A stretch of DNA of 64,000 bases, taken from contig NZ_JACBZX010000001.1 of NCBI RefSeq assembly GCF_013408565.1, positions 2,914,001 to 2,978,000 of the forward strand, given 5' to 3'. Positions 8,548 to 17,405 of the stretch are shown piece after piece. The notes beneath the pieces are model-generated. The model had not been told where the DNA came from, ran no database searches, and saw nothing but the letters and a program-made list of their open reading frames with translations. Source of the stretch: Janibacter alkaliphilus (GTDB taxonomy: Bacteria > Actinomycetota > Actinomycetes > Actinomycetales > Dermatophilaceae). The translations under genes were made by a program, and so were the position numbers. How positions within the stretch are numbered: the stretch's first letter is position 1; each line of letters opens with the position of its first letter.

Positions 8548-11259
8548 TCAGGAGCCGCTCCCGGTCGCACCGGTCACGGTGGAGGCGAGCTCGCGCTCGA
8601 CGGCGCTGAGGGCCGCCTGCACCTGACCGGCGTCGCTGCCGCCGCCCTGGGCCAGGTCGTCCTTGCCGCCACCACCGCCACCGAGGGTCTGGGCGGCCAC
8701 CCGGACCAGCGACCCGGCCTTGACGCCACGGGCACGGGCGCTCTCGTTGGTGGCCACGACGATCACCGGCTTGCCGCCGCCGTCACCGGTCAGGGCGACG
8801 ACCACCGGCCGCTCCTCGCCGAGCCGGCCGCGGGTGTCGAGCACCATCTGCCGGACGTCGCCGCCAGCGCCGCCGGCGACGTGCTGGCCGACGAAGGTCA
8901 CCCCGGAGACATCCGTCGCCTGGTCGGTGAGGCTGCCCGCGGAGGCGGCCACCTGCTCGCGGCGCAGCTTCTCCAGCTCCCGCTCGGCGTCGCGCAGCCG
9001 GGCGACCATCTCGCCGACCTTCTCCGGCAGCTCCGGGGCGGGCGCCTTGACGATCGAGCTCAGCTCGGCGACCAGGGCCCGCTCGGTAGCGAGGTAGCCC
9101 AGGGCGTTCATGCCGACGTAGGCCTCCAGGCGGCGGACCCCGGAGCCCACCGAGGACTCGCCGGTGAGGGTGAGCGCGCCGATCTGGCTGGAGTGGCGCA
9201 CGTGGGTGCCGCCGCACAGCTCGCGGGACCACGGGCCACCGATCTCGACGACCCGGACCTCCTCGCCGTAGGTCTCGCCGAAGAGCGCCAGCGCGCCCTG
9301 CTCCCGGGCCTCGGGCAGGCTCATCCACGCGGCCGAGACCGGCAGGTCGTCGCGCACCGCGAGGTTGGCCACATGCTCGATCTCGGCGCGGGCGTCCGCG
9401 GACAGGCCCTGGTTCCAGGCGAAGTCGAGGCGCAGGTAGCCGGGCTTGTTGTACGAGCCGGACTGCAGCGCGGACGGGCCGAGCACCTGGCGCAGCGCCG
9501 CGTGCACGACGTGCGTGCCGGAGTGGGCCTGGCAGGCGTCCACCCGCCACTGCGGGTCGACCTCGGCGCTGGCCTCGGCGCCGAGACGGATCGGCCCTTC
9601 GGCGACGTCGACGGTGTGCACGACCAGGCCCTTGACCGGGCGCTGGACGTCGCGCACGTCGAGGCGGCTGCCGTCGGCGACGATGACGCCGCTGTCGGCG
9701 ATCTGACCGCCGGACTCGGCGTAGAAGCTGGTCCGATCGAGGACCAGCTGGCCGGACTGGCCGGGCTCGAGCTCCTCGACCAGCTCACCGTCGCGGACCA
9801 GGCCGACGACCCGGCCGCTGGTGCTCAGCTCGGTGTACGCGCGCCAGTCGGTCTCGCCGAGGGCGCGCAGCTCCTTCCACACCTCGGAGCCGACGTGACC
9901 GCCCTTCTTGGCCCTGGCGTCCGCCTTCGCCCGCTGCCGCTGCTCGTCCATGAGGCGGACGAAGCCCTCGCGGTCCACGCTCAGCCCCTGCTCGGCGGCC
10001 ATCTCCAGGGTGAGGTCGATGGGGAAGCCGTAGGTGTCGTGCAGCGCGAAGGCCTGGTCCCCGGCGAGAGTGTCCCCGCCCTGGCTCTTGGTGCGCTCCA
10101 CCGCGGAGTCGAGGATGGTCGTGCCCTGGGCCAGGGTGCGCCGGAAGGCCTCCTCCTCGGCGTAGGCGATCTGGGCGATCCGCTCGAAGCCGGTGCCGAG
10201 CTCGGGGTAGGACTGGCGCATCCGCTCGACGGAGACCGGCAGCAGGTGCGGCAGGGCGGGCTCGTCGTAGCCGAGCAGGCGCATCGCCCGCACGGCCCGG
10301 CGCAGCATCCGGCGCAGCACGTAGCCGCGCCCCTCGTTGCCGGGCGTGACACCGTCGCCGATGAGCATCAGCGAGGAGCGGACGTGGTCGGCGACGACCC
10401 GCAGGTGCACGTCGTCGGGGTCGGAGTCCTCGGCGGTGTGCCCGGAGGTCGCACCGTAGCTCTTGCCGGTCATCTCGGCGGCCTTCTCCAGGACCGGGTA
10501 GACCTCGTCGATCTCGTACATGTTGTCGACGCCCTGCAGGATCGAGGCCAGGCGCTCCAGGCCGAGACCGGTGTCGACGCTCTGCGCCGGCAGCGGCCCG
10601 GCCACGTCGAAGTCGTCCTTGGCCCGGACCGCGGCGAGGTCGAACTGCATGAAGACGAGGTTCCACACCTCCATGTAGCGGTCCTCGTCGACTTCGGGCC
10701 CGCCCTCGCGGCCGTACTCCGGCCCTCGGTCGTAGAAGATCTCGCTGCACGGTCCGCCCGGGCCCGGCACCCCCATGTGCCAGTAGTTGTCCTTCTCGCC
10801 GCGGCGCACGATCCGCTCGGCGGGGATGTCGGTCAGCTCGAGCCACAACCGCTCGGCCTCGTCGTCGTCGCGGTAGACGGTCGCCCACAGCCGCTCCGGA
10901 TCGAGGCCGTAGCCGCCGTGGTCCTGGGAGGTGGTGAGCAGCTCCCAGGCGAAGCGGATGGCGTCGGCCTTGAAGTAGTCGCCGAAGGAGAAGTTGCCGC
11001 ACATCTGGAAGAAGGTGCCGTGCCGCGAGGTCTTGCCGACCTCGTCGATGTCCCCGGTGCGCACGCACTTCTGGACGCTGGTGGCCCGGTCCCAGGGGGC
11101 GCTCTCCTGCCCGGTGAAGTAGGGCTTGAAGGGGACCATCCCGGCGTTGACGAAGAGCAGGGTGGGGTCGTCGTGGATCAGCGGGGCGGAGGGGACGACG
11201 GTGTGGCCCTTGGCCTCGAAGAACGTCAGCCAGCGGCGCCGGATCTCGGCAGTTTCCAT
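8548..11259 (-). CDS. alaS: alanine-tRNA ligase
   Basis: Charges tRNA-Ala and edits mis-charged Ser/Gly. The 903-residue protein has the class II catalytic core at the N-terminus (RRRWLTFFEAKGH, NAGMVPFKPYFTG, RHGTFFQMCGNFSFGDYFK), the editing domain with the zinc motifs HSGTHVVHAAL and CGGTHVRHSSQIG, and the C-Ala domain with the glycine-rich end GGGGGGKDDLAQGGG. ATG at 11259. It heads the alaS-ruvX-mltG-aroE... train. The 333 bp upstream contain a potential G-quadruplex on the coding strand (see separate entry) and no recognisable T-box. Confidence 0.98.
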   Translation of the reverse strand: METAEIRRRWLTFFEAKGHTVVPSAPLIHDDPTLLFVNAGMVPFKPYFTGQESAPWDRATSVQKCVRTGDIDEVGKTSRHGTFFQMCGNFSFGDYFKADAIRFAWELLTTSQDHGGYGLDPERLWATVYRDDDEAERLWLELTDIPAERIVRRGEKDNYWHMGVPGPGGPCSEIFYDRGPEYGREGGPEVDEDRYMEVWNLVFMQFDLAAVRAKDDFDVAGPLPAQSVDTGLGLERLASILQGVDNMYEIDEVYPVLEKAAEMTGKSYGATSGHTAEDSDPDDVHLRVVADHVRSSLMLIGDGVTPGNEGRGYVLRRMLRRAVRAMRLLGYDEPALPHLLPVSVERMRQSYPELGTGFERIAQIAYAEEEAFRRTLAQGTTILDSAVERTKSQGGDTLAGDQAFALHDTYGFPIDLTLEMAAEQGLSVDREGFVRLMDEQRQRAKADARAKKGGHVGSEVWKELRALGETDWRAYTELSTSGRVVGLVRDGELVEELEPGQSGQLVLDRTSFYAESGGQIADSGVIVADGSRLDVRDVQRPVKGLVVHTVDVAEGPIRLGAEASAEVDPQWRVDACQAHSGTHVVHAALRQVLGPSALQSGSYNKPGYLRLDFAWNQGLSADARAEIEHVANLAVRDDLPVSAAWMSLPEAREQGALALFGETYGEEVRVVEIGGPWSRELCGGTHVRHSSQIGALTLTGESSVGSGVRRLEAYVGMNALGYLATERALVAELSSIVKAPAPELPEKVGEMVARLRDAERELEKLRREQVAASAGSLTDQATDVSGVTFVGQHVAGGAGGDVRQMVLDTRGRLGEERPVVVALTGDGGGKPVIVVATNESARARGVKAGSLVRVAAQTLGGGGGGKDDLAQGGGSDAGQVQAALSAVERELASTVTGATGSGS

Positions 11260-11592
11260 GATTCGTGTCAGTCCTTGTCAGGGGGCGAGGCGGCGGGCGC
11301 CTCGTGCGGGTGCGGGGTCGGGCGGACGTCGGGGACGGACGGCGCTCAGGCGCCGACCGACCCCTCGATAGCTCGCGCGGCGGCTGCCGCACCGGGGTGC
11401 ACGGTCATCGGGGGTCAGCGTACTCGGGAGGTCCGGGGTGCTCCCACCGTGCTGACGAGGACCGGCCAGGCCAGCCACGCCGATCAGGCGAGCCCTACCC
11501 GAGACCACACCGACCAGACCCACCCCCACCCCACCCCACCCCAGTCTCGCCACCTGGCCCCAGGCACCCGGCGGCGTCCGTGAAGCCCTCCC
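11260..11592. other. intergenic region upstream of alaS (333 bp)
   Basis: No gene is evident. It lies between the 3' end of the HNH nuclease gene and the start of alaS, both on the minus strand, so it should hold the alaS promoter. The only structure seen is the C/G-run block at 11519-11542. No clear -35/-10 pair, tRNA or riboswitch could be recognised. Confidence 0.6.
11519..11542 (-). other. potential G-quadruplex motif upstream of alaS
   Basis: On the minus (alaS coding) strand five consecutive G-runs of 4, 4, 4, 5 and 3 are each separated by a single T. Four or more runs of at least three G with one-base loops is the strongest form of the G4 consensus. It lies about 260 bp upstream of the alaS start and about 50 bp after the HNH gene stop, so it could act as a terminator or roadblock between the two genes. 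Confidence 0.6.
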
Positions 11593-13425
11593 CTACCTCG
11601 GCTGCGGCCAGGTGAGGCGGCGCTGACCGATCGGCGAACCCCACACCGCGGTCGCGTCCGGCGCCAGCGCGTACTGCCACCGGTGCTGCTGCTTGAGCCG
11701 GTGGTGGCGACGGCACAGGGCGGCGAGGTTCTCGGCGGACGTCGGGCCGGCCGGCCAGGGCACGGCGTGGTCCAGGTCGCAGGACGCGGCGGGCCGGGTG
11801 CAGCCCCACATCCGGCAGGTGCCGTCCCGGTCCCGCACCGCGCGTCGCAGCGCGGGTCGCGGGACGTAGCCGGACTGGGCCAGGTCGGCGCCACCGCTCG
11901 ACCCCGCGGCGGCGCTCTCCTCCACCTCGACGCGACCGGAGTCCCCGGGGCCACCGTGGCCTGCCCGCGAGCACAGCCACTCCAGCCCCTCTCTGGGCAT
12001 CCACCCGCTGCCGGGGAGCTCCACCCCGATGACAGGCCCTACGGATGCCGGCCGGTGGGCCGATCCGCCCTGACCAGCGCCCTTCGATCCGCTGGCGACG
12101 ATCGACGCCTCGCCCCCAGCCACGGGGGCGAGCGCGTCGACACACGCCGCCGGCTCTCGCGGCGGGTGACGCACCGCACCCCGAGCCACGGGGACAGGCA
12201 CCTCACGTTCGGCCGGCGGAACGGGCGGGTCCGACATCACGCCAGCGGCCGGTGAGCCCACCTGTGTGACGCCGCTGATCGTGGCAGCCGCCTCGCCCCC
12301 AGCCACGGGGGCGAGCGCCGGAGCACCGACCGGCGCGGGAACCGTCGCTGCCTCCCCCACCGGTGCCACCGCCCCGACACGACCGGCGACCGCCGCCTCC
12401 TGGAACGCCACGCCGGCGACCTGGCTCCCGCACTCGCCAGTCCGGCCGCTCCCGGTCTCGTCCACCCGGCCGCTCCCGGTCTCGTCAGTCCGGCCGCTCC
12501 CGCCGTCGCCGGCCCGTGTCACCGCCCGGCTCGTCGAGACACCCGACGTAGCGTGGATCGGCGGCTCCACGTCGACGTCACCCCCTTCGCACCAGCTCGC
12601 CGGGACAGCCACCTGCACCTGGACCGAGACCTCGACCCCGCGCAGGACGAGGTCGGCGAACGCCTGCGCCCGCGCGGCGCCCACCCGGGTCCCGGGAGCA
12701 CCCCGGACGATCTGACGGGCCTGCTCCTCGACAGCAGCGTGCACGGTCATCCCCACCTCGCTGGGCAGCACCGCGGTCACCGTGCTCGTGCCGAGCGGCC
12801 CGGGGTCGAGATGGACGTCGATCACCTCCCGACGGTTCCGCTGCGCACGAGCGGCCAGGGCCTCGGCGTCGACGCGCGCCAGCACGCGACGGCACGATCG
12901 CGCCAGCTCGCGGTGCTCGAGCACCTCCAGCCGCTGCTCCTCGGTGCCGCGCTTGCACGACGTCACGTGCTCCACCACCGCCGCGACTCCTTCCGGAGTC
13001 GCGTCCCGGGTCTCGGTGGCCACGAGCTGGATGCTGCGCTCGGGGACGGCTCCGCTCACCATCCGGGGAAGCAGCGAGCCCAGGTCGTCGCCGAGCCGGG
13101 CCGCCAACCGGCACCGCCGGTCGGCCACCGTCAGCGAGCAGCCCATGAGGAAGGCCGCGGTGTCCCCCACGAAGGGGTCGCACTCCCCTGCCGGCAGGCG
13201 CACCTCGCGCACCCCGTCCGGGCCGGCCCGCTCGCTGCGGCGTCCCAGCTCGCCCAGCAGCACCAGCTGGGCCGCGTCGGCCGCGCGCCGCACGCGCTCC
13301 ACCTCCTGCAGGACGCCACCGAGCTCGCCGGTGGACACCGACGGCCCCACGAGCTCGGCCGTCGCTGCGGTCGCGCCGAGCCCCAACCTGGCCTGCTCCA
13401 GGAACGTCATCACATCATCGAACAT
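11593..13425 (-). CDS. DUF222 / HNH endonuclease domain protein (13E12-repeat family)
   Basis: A 610-residue protein with an N-terminal DUF222 region (about 1-300) and a C-terminal HNH nuclease motif (about 531-580): Cys pair C-x4-C in TCRMWGC, CDLDHAVPW, ENLAALC and RRHHRLK are all intact. Start ATG at 13425 (MFDDVMTFLEQ). Between the domains, about residues 300-500 are a low-complexity linker of Gly/Ser/Ala/Val/Pro with repeats such as DETGSGR and two identical LAPVAGGE octapeptides (about 371-378 and 432-439), each encoded by a 24-bp palindrome. Such proteins are multicopy in mycobacteria and Micrococcales; their substrate is unknown. It sits between rarA and alaS. The family call is confident, the role is not. 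Confidence 0.88.
   Translation of the reverse strand: MFDDVMTFLEQARLGLGATAATAELVGPSVSTGELGGVLQEVERVRRAADAAQLVLLGELGRRSERAGPDGVREVRLPAGECDPFVGDTAAFLMGCSLTVADRRCRLAARLGDDLGSLLPRMVSGAVPERSIQLVATETRDATPEGVAAVVEHVTSCKRGTEEQRLEVLEHRELARSCRRVLARVDAEALAARAQRNRREVIDVHLDPGPLGTSTVTAVLPSEVGMTVHAAVEEQARQIVRGAPGTRVGAARAQAFADLVLRGVEVSVQVQVAVPASWCEGGDVDVEPPIHATSGVSTSRAVTRAGDGGSGRTDETGSGRVDETGSGRTGECGSQVAGVAFQEAAVAGRVGAVAPVGEAATVPAPVGAPALAPVAGGEAAATISGVTQVGSPAAGVMSDPPVPPAEREVPVPVARGAVRHPPREPAACVDALAPVAGGEASIVASGSKGAGQGGSAHRPASVGPVIGVELPGSGWMPREGLEWLCSRAGHGGPGDSGRVEVEESAAAGSSGGADLAQSGYVPRPALRRAVRDRDGTCRMWGCTRPAASCDLDHAVPWPAGPTSAENLAALCRRHHRLKQQHRWQYALAPDATAVWGSPIGQRRLTWPQPR
12109..12132. repeat. 24-bp palindromic element inside the HNH gene (copy A)
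   Basis: CTCGCCCCC-AGCCAC-GGGGGCGAG: 9-bp perfect arms around a 6-base loop. It is in frame on the minus strand and encodes LAPVAGGE. Identical to copy B at 12292 and differing by one loop base from the intergenic copy ending at 13699. Confidence 0.85.
12292..12315. repeat. 24-bp palindromic element inside the HNH gene (copy B)
   Basis: Same 24 bases as copy A (9-bp arms, loop AGCCAC), again in the reading phase that gives LAPVAGGE. The flanking sequence of the two copies differs (before: PA versus DA; after: AATIS versus SIVAS), so the copy seems to have moved or been duplicated as a short unit. Confidence 0.85.
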
Positions 13426-13726
13426 GCGTACGACTCTAGGGGTGGGCGCCGACAACGGGCCTGCGGACGGACCGGGCGGTGGACGGCGGTGGCGGCGCGA
13501 TCGGGCCTGTGGACACCGAGCACGACGTGCGCCTCGCGGAGCGTCCCCTCGCCCCACCAGCCGGGACCAGCCGACCACCAGGCAGCCATCTCGCCCCCAC
13601 CCACGGGGACCAGCCGACCACCAGGCCCGCGCCTCGCCCCCACCCACGGGGACCCGCCGACCACCAGGCCCGCACCTCGCCCCCACCCACGGGGGCGAGG
13701 AGTCTCCCCGGGGCCATGTCCGCGCC
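13426..13726. other. intergenic region between rarA and the HNH gene (301 bp)
   Basis: Between the end of rarA and the start of the HNH gene, both minus-strand. About 130 bp of it is taken by three 43-bp direct repeats with palindromic cores (separate entry). No small gene is convincing. The long frames that cross it are artefacts of the repeats. Confidence 0.6.
13566..13699. repeat. three 43-bp direct repeats with palindromic CTCGCCCCC/GGGG cores
   Basis: Units at 13566-13608, 13609-13651 and 13652-13694 follow each other exactly, beginning ACCAGCCGACCACCAGG (third unit ACCCG...) and ending CCCCCACCCACGGGG. Each ends in the left arm, loop ACCCAC and part of the right arm of the palindrome found inside the HNH gene; the third continues to the full GGGGGCGAG arm (to 13699). 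A degenerate copy precedes the first unit near 13548. The array lies immediately downstream of rarA (stop 13727) and 140 bp upstream of the HNH start. Confidence 0.85.
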
Positions 13727-15133
13727 TCAGCGCTCCCGCAACCGCCCCCGCAGCCACGCCCACCGCTCCTGCAGCCGCGCCTCGAAGCCCCGGTCGCTGG
13801 GCCGGTAGTAGCTGCGCTCGGCGAGCTCGGCGTCCAGGTCGTCGGGCAGGTACTGCTGGGCCGCCACCGCCTCCGGCTGGTCATGGGCGTAGACGTAGCC
13901 CTCGACCTTCGCCCCGCCGGAGGCGCCGGCCGCCCGGTCCGAGGCCTGGGTGTAGCCGCTGCCGCGCAGGTGCGGCGGCACCGCCTGGACCTTGCCTGCG
14001 CGCACGTCGGCGACCGCCTCGTTGATCCCGGTGTAGGCGGCGTTCGACTTCGGCGCCAGGGTGTTGTGCACCACGGCCTGGGCGAGCACGATCCGCGCCT
14101 CGGGCATCCCGATCTGGGCCACCGCGTGCATCGCCGCGACCGCGGTCTGCAGCGCGGTCGGGTCCCCGAGACCCACGTCCTCGCTGGCCGAGATGACCAC
14201 CCGGCGGGCGATGAAGCGCGGGTCCTCCCCCGCCTCCAGCTGCCGGGCGAGGTAGTGCAGCGCCGCATCGACGTCCGAGCCACGCATCGACTTGATGAAG
14301 GCCGAGGCGACGTCGTAGTGCTGGTCGCCGGTCCGGTCGTAGCGCACCGCGGCCCGGGCCACCGCCTGCTCGACGTGGTCCAGGGTGATGTCCACCGCAC
14401 CCTCGCCGCCTGCCGCCGACGGCACCTGCCCGGACTCGGCCACCCCGGCCGCGGCCTCCAGCGAGGTCAGCGCCCGCCGGGCATCGCCGCCGGCGATCGC
14501 CACGAGGTGCTCGCGGGCCTCCTGGCTGAGGGTGTAGCCGCCGTCCAGGCCGCGCTCGTCGGCCACGGCGCCGTCGATGACGCCGCCGACCTCCTCGCGG
14601 GTCAGCGACTCCAGCGTGACGAGGATCGAGCGGGAGAGCAGCGGCGCGATCACCGAGAAGGACGGGTTCTCGGTGGTCGCCGCGACGAGCACCACCTCCC
14701 GGTTCTCCACGCCGGGCAGCAGGGCGTCCTGCTGCGCCTTGGTGAAGCGGTGGATCTCGTCGAGGAAGAGCACCGTCTGCCGGCCGTACATCGACCGGCT
14801 GCGGGCAGCCTGCTCCATCACCGCGCGCACGTCCTTGACCCCCGCGGTCACCGCGGACAGCTCGACGAAGTCGCGGTCCGCGGCCGCCGCCACGAGGTGC
14901 GCCAGGGTCGTCTTGCCGGTGCCCGGCGGGCCCCAGATGATCGCCGACAGCGGCCCGGCGGCTCCGGTACGGCCCTCGATGAGCCGCCGCAGCGGCGACC
15001 CGGGGCGCAGCACGTCGGCCTGCCCGGCCACCTCCTCGACCGTCCGTGGCCGCATCCGGACCGCCAGCGGGGGCAGCGCCGCACCGCTCGAGGTCGGCCC
15101 GTCGGCTGCCGAAAAGAGGTCGTCGTCACTCAC
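13727..15133 (-). CDS. rarA: replication-associated recombination protein A (AAA ATPase RarA/MgsA)
   Basis: Clamp-loader-like AAA+ ATPase acting at stalled replication forks. The 468-residue product shows RPRTVEEVAGQ, Walker A GPPGTGKTTLAHLV, Walker B TVLFLDEIHRF, sensor motif AATTENPSF, the Arg-finger LLSRS, and the C-terminal tetramerisation part (ASAFIKSMRGSD, YLARQLEAGEDP, MPEARIVLAQA). GTG at 15133 (VSDDDLFSA) is chosen since homology starts just after it; the frame is open further up only opposite the MMPL gene. It is divergent from the MMPL transporter gene with 43 bp between starts. Confidence 0.96.
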   Translation of the reverse strand: MSDDDLFSAADGPTSSGAALPPLAVRMRPRTVEEVAGQADVLRPGSPLRRLIEGRTGAAGPLSAIIWGPPGTGKTTLAHLVAAAADRDFVELSAVTAGVKDVRAVMEQAARSRSMYGRQTVLFLDEIHRFTKAQQDALLPGVENREVVLVAATTENPSFSVIAPLLSRSILVTLESLTREEVGGVIDGAVADERGLDGGYTLSQEAREHLVAIAGGDARRALTSLEAAAGVAESGQVPSAAGGEGAVDITLDHVEQAVARAAVRYDRTGDQHYDVASAFIKSMRGSDVDAALHYLARQLEAGEDPRFIARRVVISASEDVGLGDPTALQTAVAAMHAVAQIGMPEARIVLAQAVVHNTLAPKSNAAYTGINEAVADVRAGKVQAVPPHLRGSGYTQASDRAAGASGGAKVEGYVYAHDQPEAVAAQQYLPDDLDAELAERSYYRPSDRGFEARLQERWAWLRGRLRER

Positions 15134-15176
15134 GAACGCAGGGTATCGACCGCCACCGACTGGCACGCTCGGCGAG

Positions 15177-17399
15177 GTGACCACCCGACCGCGCCACGCC
15201 GCCTCGATGCTCGAGGGCTGGGGGCGCACCGTGGGCCGGCACCCCTGGCGGGTGGCGCTGACCTGGTTGGTGCTGGTGGTCGCCGCCTTCGCCACGACCC
15301 TCGGGGCGGTCGGCAACCAGGGCCTCTTCGACCGGCTCACCAGCGGCGAGATCTCGGCCCCCGGCCAGGCGAAGGAGGCCGCCGACCTGGCGACGGCGGC
15401 CGGCGGCGAGGGGTCCGAGGAGACCGACACCCTGATCGTCACCGGCACCGACGCCACCGACCCCTTCGTCCGCCGCAACGTCGGGGAGGCGGTGCGCCGG
15501 ATCTCCGAGACCGAGGGCGTCAGCACCGTCCTCAACCCGCTCGTCGTCGAGGGCGGGGTGACCAACCCCGAGGTCGCCGACCTGGTGCGGGAGGAGCCGG
15601 GCCAGCGGTACGGCTTCGTCACCGTGGTCACCTACGAGGAGGACCTGGACGAGGCGACGCTGCAGGAGGCGAAGCGGGACGTCAACGACCAGCTGAGCTA
15701 CATCGTCAGCGGCTCCGGCGCGGTGGACAGCAGCCGGGGCAGCGTCGCCGACCTCGTCGACGCGATCGTCGTGCAGGTCGGCGACGACCTCAAGACCGGC
15801 GAAGGGATCGCCCTGCCGATCTCCTTCGTCGTCATGGTCGTCGTCTTCGGCGGCTTCCTCGCGGCCGGGCTGCCGATCGCCGGGGCGATCGCCTCGATCG
15901 CCGGGGCCTTCGCCAGCCTGCTCGGCTTCTCCTACCTGCTCGACCTCGACGCCACCGTGGTCAACATCGTCACCGTCCTCGGGCTGGGCCTGTGCATCGA
16001 CTACGGGCTGCTCGTCGTGAGCCGCTTCCGCGAGGAGCTGCGCGGCCTGCTCGACGGGGCACCGGTGGGATCGATGGACCAGGCCATGGTCGTCCAGGCC
16101 ACCGGGCGCACCCTGGACCGGGCCGGGCGGACGGTGATCTTCTCGGCGATCACCGTCACCATCGCCCTCGTCGGGCTGATGTTCCTGCCGATCACCTTCC
16201 TGCGGGCCACCGGGGCCGCCGGGATGTCGGTGGTGCTCATGGCCCTGCTCGTGGCGACCTCGCTCATCCCGGCGCTGTGCGCACTGTCGGCGCGACGGCT
16301 GCTCGCGCGCGGCACCGAGACCTCCCCGGACGACGGTGTCTTCTCCCGGCTGGCGGCCGGGGTGCAGCGGGCCCCGTGGCTGGTCATCGCCATGGTGGTG
16401 GCGCTGCTCGTGGCGCTGGCGCTGCCGGCGACCCGGCTGCTGCCCACGTCCTCGGGTGCCGAGATGCTGCCGGTGGGCACCCCGGAGCGCGAGCACGTCG
16501 AGACCCTCGAGGAGGACTACCCGCAGCTCGGCGCCCCGGACGTCACCTTCGTCAGCGACGCCCCCGCGGAGCAGGTGCGCTCCTGGGCCCGCGGCGAGGC
16601 CCGCGACCTGCCGGGGCTGAGCACCGACCCGACGGTCACCGAGCTCGGCGAGGTGGACGGCCGCACGGTCACCAGCGTCGAGCTGCGGACCGACGACGAC
16701 GCCGACGGTCCGGCCAGCCGGGCGCTGGTGGAGGAGCTGACGCAGCGACCACCACCGGTCGAGGGCTCCGTCGGCGGCATCGCCTCCGGCCTCGCCGACG
16801 TCTCTGCGGTGATCGCCGAGCGCGCGCCGTGGGCGGTGCTCACGGTCATCCTGGCCACCTTCGTGCTGCTCTTCCTCATGACCGGGTCGTTGGTGGTGCC
16901 GGTCAAGGCGCTGGTGATGAACGTGGTCTCCCTCGGCGCCTCGCTGGGGGCGCTGGTGTGGATCTTCCAGGACGGGAACCTCGAGCTGCTGCTCGGCTTC
17001 ACCTCCACCGGCGGCGTCGACGTCACCGTGCCGATGCTCGTCATCGCCTTCGGCTTCGGCCTGTCCATGGACTACGAGGTCTTCCTGCTCGCCCGGATCG
17101 TCGAGCTGCACGAGCAGGGGCTGCCGACCGACCAGGCGGTGCGGCTGGGGCTGCAGCGCTCCGGGCGGATCATCACCAGCGCGGCGCTGCTCATGGTCAT
17201 CGTCTTCTCGGGCTTCGTCATGGCCGACGTCCTCGTCATCCAGCAGACCGGGGTGGCGCTGGTGCTGACCATCGCCATCGACGCCACCCTGGTGCGGATG
17301 CTGCTGGTCCCGGCGACGATGTCCGTGCTCGGCGAGGCCAACTGGTGGGCGCCGCGCCGGCTGCGCCGGCTGCACGAGCGCTTCGGCATCTCCGAGTGA
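15177..17399 (+). CDS. MMPL family (RND-like) transporter
   Basis: Large inner-membrane exporter of the MmpL/YdfJ type, 740 residues. Pattern: one N-terminal helix (WRVALTWLVLVVAAF), an extracytoplasmic domain, a five-helix block (from ALPISFVVMVVVFGG) with the GLCIDYGLLVVSRFREE motif typical of MMPL proteins, then a second copy: helix, soluble domain, and helices with FGLSMDYEVFLLARI. The paired DYG/DYE motifs mark the two halves of the proton relay. GTG at 15177 is chosen; ATG at 15207 (MLEGWG) is an alternative. Substrate unknown (lipids or hydrophobic compounds in characterised relatives). It stands alone, divergent from rarA and convergent with an MFS gene. Confidence 0.93.
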   Translation: MTTRPRHAASMLEGWGRTVGRHPWRVALTWLVLVVAAFATTLGAVGNQGLFDRLTSGEISAPGQAKEAADLATAAGGEGSEETDTLIVTGTDATDPFVRRNVGEAVRRISETEGVSTVLNPLVVEGGVTNPEVADLVREEPGQRYGFVTVVTYEEDLDEATLQEAKRDVNDQLSYIVSGSGAVDSSRGSVADLVDAIVVQVGDDLKTGEGIALPISFVVMVVVFGGFLAAGLPIAGAIASIAGAFASLLGFSYLLDLDATVVNIVTVLGLGLCIDYGLLVVSRFREELRGLLDGAPVGSMDQAMVVQATGRTLDRAGRTVIFSAITVTIALVGLMFLPITFLRATGAAGMSVVLMALLVATSLIPALCALSARRLLARGTETSPDDGVFSRLAAGVQRAPWLVIAMVVALLVALALPATRLLPTSSGAEMLPVGTPEREHVETLEEDYPQLGAPDVTFVSDAPAEQVRSWARGEARDLPGLSTDPTVTELGEVDGRTVTSVELRTDDDADGPASRALVEELTQRPPPVEGSVGGIASGLADVSAVIAERAPWAVLTVILATFVLLFLMTGSLVVPVKALVMNVVSLGASLGALVWIFQDGNLELLLGFTSTGGVDVTVPMLVIAFGFGLSMDYEVFLLARIVELHEQGLPTDQAVRLGLQRSGRIITSAALLMVIVFSGFVMADVLVIQQTGVALVLTIAIDATLVRMLLVPATMSVLGEANWWAPRRLRRLHERFGISE

Positions 17400-17405
17400 C
17401 CGGAC

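Noticed and set aside
11260..11592. T-box or other riboswitch before alaS
   Set aside because: No T-box consensus or specifier-loop layout could be seen; only the G-run block stands out. The same holds for tyrS and aspS leaders.
11593..13425. Restriction enzyme or homing endonuclease
   Set aside because: No methyltransferase or intron/intein context; the DUF222 plus HNH layout is the 13E12-type family, so a specific restriction role would be guesswork.
13566..13699. CRISPR array at the 43-bp repeats
   Set aside because: The units are contiguous without unique spacers.
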